A stretch of DNA of 64,000 bases. Origin: Coptis chinensis. Lineage: Eukaryota > Streptophyta > Magnoliopsida > Ranunculales > Ranunculaceae. Within the stretch, counting starts at the first letter, position 1. Each line of letters begins with the position of its first letter. The DNA is taken from positions 76,653,501 through 76,717,500 of the forward strand of contig CM027385.1 of NCBI GenBank assembly GCA_015680905.1. Direction: 5' to 3'. The notes under the pieces are model-generated. The model searched no databases and was not told the DNA's origin. It saw only the letters and a list, made by a program, of their open reading frames with translations. This document shows positions 60,841 through 64,000 of this stretch, piece after piece. A program made the translations under genes and the position numbers.

Positions 60841-60860
60841 TCCCCACAGACGACGCCAAA
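60841..60860 (-). promoter_or_regulatory. Primer-binding site of the Tat element
   Basis: Read on the minus strand the sequence is TTTGGCGTCGTCTGTGGGGA, directly after the LTR end AACACA. It resembles the TGGCGCCGT-type tRNA-complementary site of Ty3/gypsy elements, with one transition. Confidence 0.7.
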
Positions 60861-61551
60861 TGTGTTGTTTAGAATTACAACCTCAAAGCTCGTATTTTTT
60901 TTTTTTTTTTTTTTTTTTCTTCTTCTTTCTTTTTCCTTCTTCTTTTTCTCTTTCTTCTTTATATACCTCATAACTAGGGCAGGAAATGGAGCGGGTTCGG
61001 GTCGGGTTCTCACTCAAAACTCTTTACCATATCCGGATCCATCCGGATTCGGGTCGGATTTCGGATATCCATATCCACTAAAAACACACAAAAAATACAC
61101 TATTTTAATGATTTTCATATATAAATGTAAGATATAAATTATTTTTAGGCATCAAATTATGAATCTTGTTAAAATAATTCGGATATTCGGGTCGGATAAT
61201 TTATATTCGGATATGGTCTATTCGGATAAAAATGAATTCGGATATGGGTCGGATTCGGGTTGATCCCGTAGCATTCCCAGCCCTACTCATAACTGCCTCT
61301 ACTTCTCTAACCACTCTCCTATCACCATGATCTTCTTTCGTGTCCCACGTTCACAAATCATCCACCTATCTCCCAAGTCATCAGGTATTGACTATGGTGC
61401 TCCAACTCTTTCTTTCCCTATCCAGCAGCTCTCTTAGTGCTTAGACCTTCCGTTGACCCTCATGCCTTTTAGGATTCCGCGATCGTTATATGTTTCGCGG
61501 ATTATCTCCTGTGCTTGTTCTTCTTCTATTATGTTGCCTCGGTTCATAACA
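60861..61551 (-). mobile_element. 5' LTR of the Tat element, with inserted MITE
   Basis: The plus-strand boundary tgtgttgtttag (60861) adjoins the primer-binding site. The far end is placed at cataaca (61551) by the TG/CA rule and is uncertain. A pyrimidine tract of T and C lies at 60897-60960. A hAT MITE (60975-61285) interrupts the LTR. No second LTR was found. Confidence 0.55.
60975..61285. mobile_element. hAT MITE in the Tat LTR
   Basis: Ends tagggcaggaaatg and, inverted, tagggctgggaatg are flanked by identical 8-bp copies of ctcataac (60967-60974 and 61286-61293). The interior is rich in ggatccggatt and gggtcggattcggg motifs. It inserted after the Tat element did. Confidence 0.9.
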
Positions 61552-61585
61552 CCTGCCGCCTTAGTAGTCATAAATTAGGCTGATA

Positions 61586-61680
61586 TAGTATTGACTATAC
61601 TTCTTATGTGCAGCTGCCTACATATCTAGCTAGTTCTATCATTGAACGAACTAGAATCAAGTCAAATGTAGTTTTATAGA
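61586..61680. repeat. 95-bp direct repeat, right copy
   Basis: Matches 52671-52765 with about four substitutions. In the plus frame it reads QLPTYLASSIIERTRIKSNV, ends in a stop, and runs directly into the RNase H-like frame that follows. Confidence 0.85.
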
Positions 61681-62114
61681 TTAAGTGGACCAAACCACCA
61701 TTTGGGTTCGTCAAGATTAATGCTGATGGATCGGTGACTGAAGACTGTGCCGGATATGGTGGTATTTTGAGGAACCATGAGGGGTCTTCTATACTCTTAT
61801 ACATGGGTAATGTGAACTTATGTTCGGTGATTATCCAAGAGATAAAAGGAATAGAGGCGGGTCTGGCAGCTCTAAGTGTGAACTGTAATATGATTCTGGT
61901 TGAATCCAATTCTCTAAGAGCTGTCCAAGTGATAAACAAACAGGAGGTAAGTCCTTGGTACTGCCAAGCCATCTGGAGGCTCATGAACCAGTTTGGTTCG
62001 GTTAGTGTGTCCCACGTGTATATGGAAAAGAATAGAGCGGCAGATTTGTTGGCCAAGTCTAGTACTACTCGGTATAGAATTTTTATCGCGTATTTTACTT
62101 CTAACATTACGTAG
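61681..62114 (+). pseudogene. RNase H-like domain (RVT_3 type) with a lost catalytic Asp
   Basis: The plus frame encodes KWTKPPFGFVKINADGSVTE, GYGGILRNHEGSSILLYMGN, EIKGIEAGLAALSV, ILVESNSLRAVQVINKQEVS and HVYMEKNRAADLLAKSS. The first Asp (NADGS), the Glu (IEAG) and the last Asp (AADLLA) of the RNase H site are kept. The usual VESDS reads VESNS, so one metal ligand is replaced by Asn. It is the end of an L1-type LINE or a derived single-domain gene; the frame is otherwise intact to a stop at 62114, and no zinc region or RT precedes it. Confidence 0.75.
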
Positions 62115-62460
62115 TACTTTTGTTAGCAACACAGAAGGGATTGTAGTGTCATTCCCCGCTTTAAAGACTTTTACGGTAGAACTAAAATGGACATTCAGGG
62201 CACGATTTTTCTCTACTTCATAATATTCGGCAAAGTGGGGAAACATGCCATTTAGAGTCGTGGAGATGAAAGACAGTCCACAATATTGAAAATTGGTCTA
62301 TCACGTTTGGACCTAAAAGTCCAAATTATCTACCTGGAATATTCCACTTTCGACCACTCCAAGTAGAAGTTTTAAATCCTAATTGTCATCTAGGGAGAAT
62401 TGAGGACAACGCTAATTTTAATGAGTGTATAATCTGTTAAAACTAGGACACCCCCTTATG
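62115..62460. other. Upstream region of the GDSL gene
   Basis: No coding motif. It should hold the promoter of the gene at 62517. Confidence 0.5.
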
Positions 62461-62471
62461 TCTATATAAAT
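62461..62471 (+). promoter_or_regulatory. Putative TATA box of the GDSL gene copy
   Basis: The sequence tctatataaat lies about 50 bases before the ATG at 62517, a normal plant core-promoter distance. Confidence 0.5.
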
Positions 62472-62516
62472 ACAAGCTTCACCTCTACCGTACCAATATT
62501 AAATCTTAGTTCAATT

Positions 62517-64000
62517 ATGGCTAAGACAAGTTTAGTTCTCTTTTTGGTTCTCATCAAGTTTTTTATTGCCCTTCTTCAATGTGATGTCAAGACCGGATAG
62601 ATTTAGCACGCACTACGATCAAGACCAGACCACGCCCCTTTAGACCACAAACTTAATCACAAAGATGCAAGTACGATGGGATTTTTCAGTTTGGCGACTC
62701 AATTTCAGATATCGGAAATCAGATCCGTGAGCCTGCCGGGTCCACGCCTCCTTTGCCCACAACCCTTATGGTCGAAACTTATTGGTGAACCCACCGGTCG
62801 ATGCTCCAATGGTCGATCTTATGATTGATTTTATTGGTAAGTGTATGTTTATTTAAAATTTCCTTTTTAACATGTTGCATGCATGGTATACTCTTGGGTT
62901 TGTGATCGCCATGCGTGGTGAGTATGTTGATTTGTTGTCGTAACCTTTTCATAATCATAATCATAAGAAAGTGGGTCTGTTTTTAATTACGAGCCTAGCA
63001 AAAGAATTCAAAACCGGACGTAGGACAAAAATGATACCCGATTGAGGGGAGTCATAAGATAAAGCTAATGGGAGAATTTGTATATGTGTCTTTGTTTTAA
63101 ATAAATTTGGGTTTAATAGTATTTGGATGGATTGGATTAAAGGAGCTCTCACAAACATCAACGTCTCTATTCTTTGGAGGCTTTTGGTACACGAACCTCC
63201 CAAGAATCTCGGGCACCCATAACCGAACTACCACAAGATGGATTTCCCTAAGACACTTATTAATCGTTTGTTGATATATCATTGGGTACCTTATATTGTA
63301 GATACAGTTTAGTCATTATCGTGTGTATTAATTTGATGATTTTGCAGCACAAGCACTTGGTTTACCTACTCGAAGCCGTGCACGGAACTTGGTTTTACCT
63401 ACTCGAATCCGCAGACGGAACCCGGTGAACCGGCCGTTTCATTCAATCATGGAGTGAATTTTGCCGTAGCAGGGATCAACAAAGACTTAACACTTGATCT
63501 TGCTTGAGCGAATTCTTTCACCGGTCACCAATAGCTCTCTTCTTGTTCAATTTGGATTGGTTCTTGGCCCATTACGAGAACCTCGCGGAGACCGCCAAAA
63601 GTAATGAGATTTATCATACTATTGAATTTTATATGAACTTTGAATACTTATGCAGTCTCATAACTAATTTATTTCTTTTATTGATTATTTGTAGATTGCG
63701 AGACATATAACATACTCAAAGGGTCTCTCTTCATGGTGGGCTTAAACCGGAGGTAATGATTACAACTATGCCTTTTACAAGGTAAAAGCATCGAGGATGC
63801 CAACGCTTTAGTGCCTCTTGTGGTTAACAACATCGAGACGTTGCCAAGGTAAGATTTAGTTATATATATCAATAATATTGTTTGGAGATATATGTATTGC
63901 TGATTTACTACATTATAATTAATTTAAGCTAGCATGCAAAAGACTAACCGAAATTGCTTTGATATTGGGTCTTTGGATGTAGAAACCGATTGACCTTGGA
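62517..64000 (+). pseudogene. GDSL esterase/lipase, disrupted, continues past the window
   Basis: GDSL esterases are secreted serine hydrolases. Exon one (62517-62836) begins with a signal peptide (MAKTSLVLFLVLIKFFIALL) and an early stop (62598), then reads IFQFGDSISDIGNQIREPAG with the catalytic Ser, and TGRCSNGR followed by an extra base before LMIDFI. Exon two (63348-63600) carries NHGVNFAVAG and SPVTNSSLLVQF with a local 34-bp duplication (about 63358-63424). Exon three (63695-63848) carries GNDYNYAFY (block III, GND) and ANALVPLVVNNIETLP, again with a frame change. Introns have GT/AG ends. Several frameshifts make it a pseudogene. The block with the Asp-His pair would lie beyond 64000. 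Confidence 0.85.

Larger units (their letters stand above)
53900..61551 (-). mobile_element. Ty3/gypsy retrotransposon of the Tat lineage, truncated
   Basis: Minus-strand order: 5' LTR (61551-60861), primer-binding site (60860-60841), gag, protease, RT, archaeal-type RNase H, integrase, a tandem-repeat spacer, and an antisense extra frame (aORF, plus strand). The aORF in the 3' region and the second type of RNase H are hallmarks of Tat elements such as Grande and Ogre. The 3' LTR expected left of 54000 was not found. Coding regions carry many stops and frameshifts. It is therefore an old, left-truncated copy. Confidence 0.85.

Noticed and set aside
60270..61137. Plus-strand frames opposite gag
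   Set aside because: They are antisense shadows of gag, the poly-pyrimidine tract and the MITE.

Overview
The window is nuclear DNA of a flowering plant, most likely a eudicot. It is AT-rich, genes have introns, plant-specific families are present (a MIK2-like receptor kinase, glycolate/2-hydroxyacid oxidase, RHD3, DDM1, proline dehydrogenase, GDSL esterase), and more than half of the sequence is plant transposable elements. I cannot name the species. No gene is clearly intact: all the recognisable host-type genes carry frameshifts or stops or are fragments, so this looks like a transposon-rich, degenerating chromosomal region.

Layout. 1-2785: right end of a CACTA transposon. 3042-3140: a 33-bp repeat. 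3885-5084: remnant of an Athila-like Ty3/gypsy element (gag fused to integrase by internal deletion, minus strand). 5085-8200: unassigned, perhaps LTR. 8206-10819: a tandemly and segmentally duplicated block carrying four copies of a hammerhead-like hairpin. 10696-11484: three in-frame exons of an Arg-rich protein (minus), probably the start of a Helitron protein, with a candidate Helitron 5' end near 12551. 12737-22024: a nest of DNA transposons. Two hAT-type elements sit back to back, sharing the 8-bp target copy between them. The second is split by a 6.7-kb CACTA element that carries exon fragments of ERG28, a B2-type cyclin-dependent kinase and a DUF248 methyltransferase. 22149-22477: a hAT MITE.

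22496-34830: non-LTR retrotransposons on the minus strand. An L1-type LINE (ORF1, AP endonuclease, RT, RNase H) is split by a second LINE whose order is zinc fingers, RT, CCHC knuckle, then a restriction-like endonuclease motif. A truncated copy and a fragment of that second family lie just downstream. 37567-40791: pseudo-exons of three unrelated genes (RHD3, DDM1, proline dehydrogenase) in one orientation, probably a transduplicated chimera. 44601-45705: an intronless 2-hydroxyacid oxidase copy with one late frameshift. 48461-52182: a MIK2-like LRR receptor kinase pseudogene with a homogenised 144-bp repeat array. 53900-61551: a Tat-lineage Ty3/gypsy element (minus) with an antisense extra ORF and a hAT MITE in its LTR, bracketed by 95-bp direct repeats. 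61681-62114: an RNase H-like domain. 62517-64000: a broken GDSL esterase/lipase gene running off the window.

The genes do not form a pathway. What unites them is repeated capture, copying and nesting by mobile elements.
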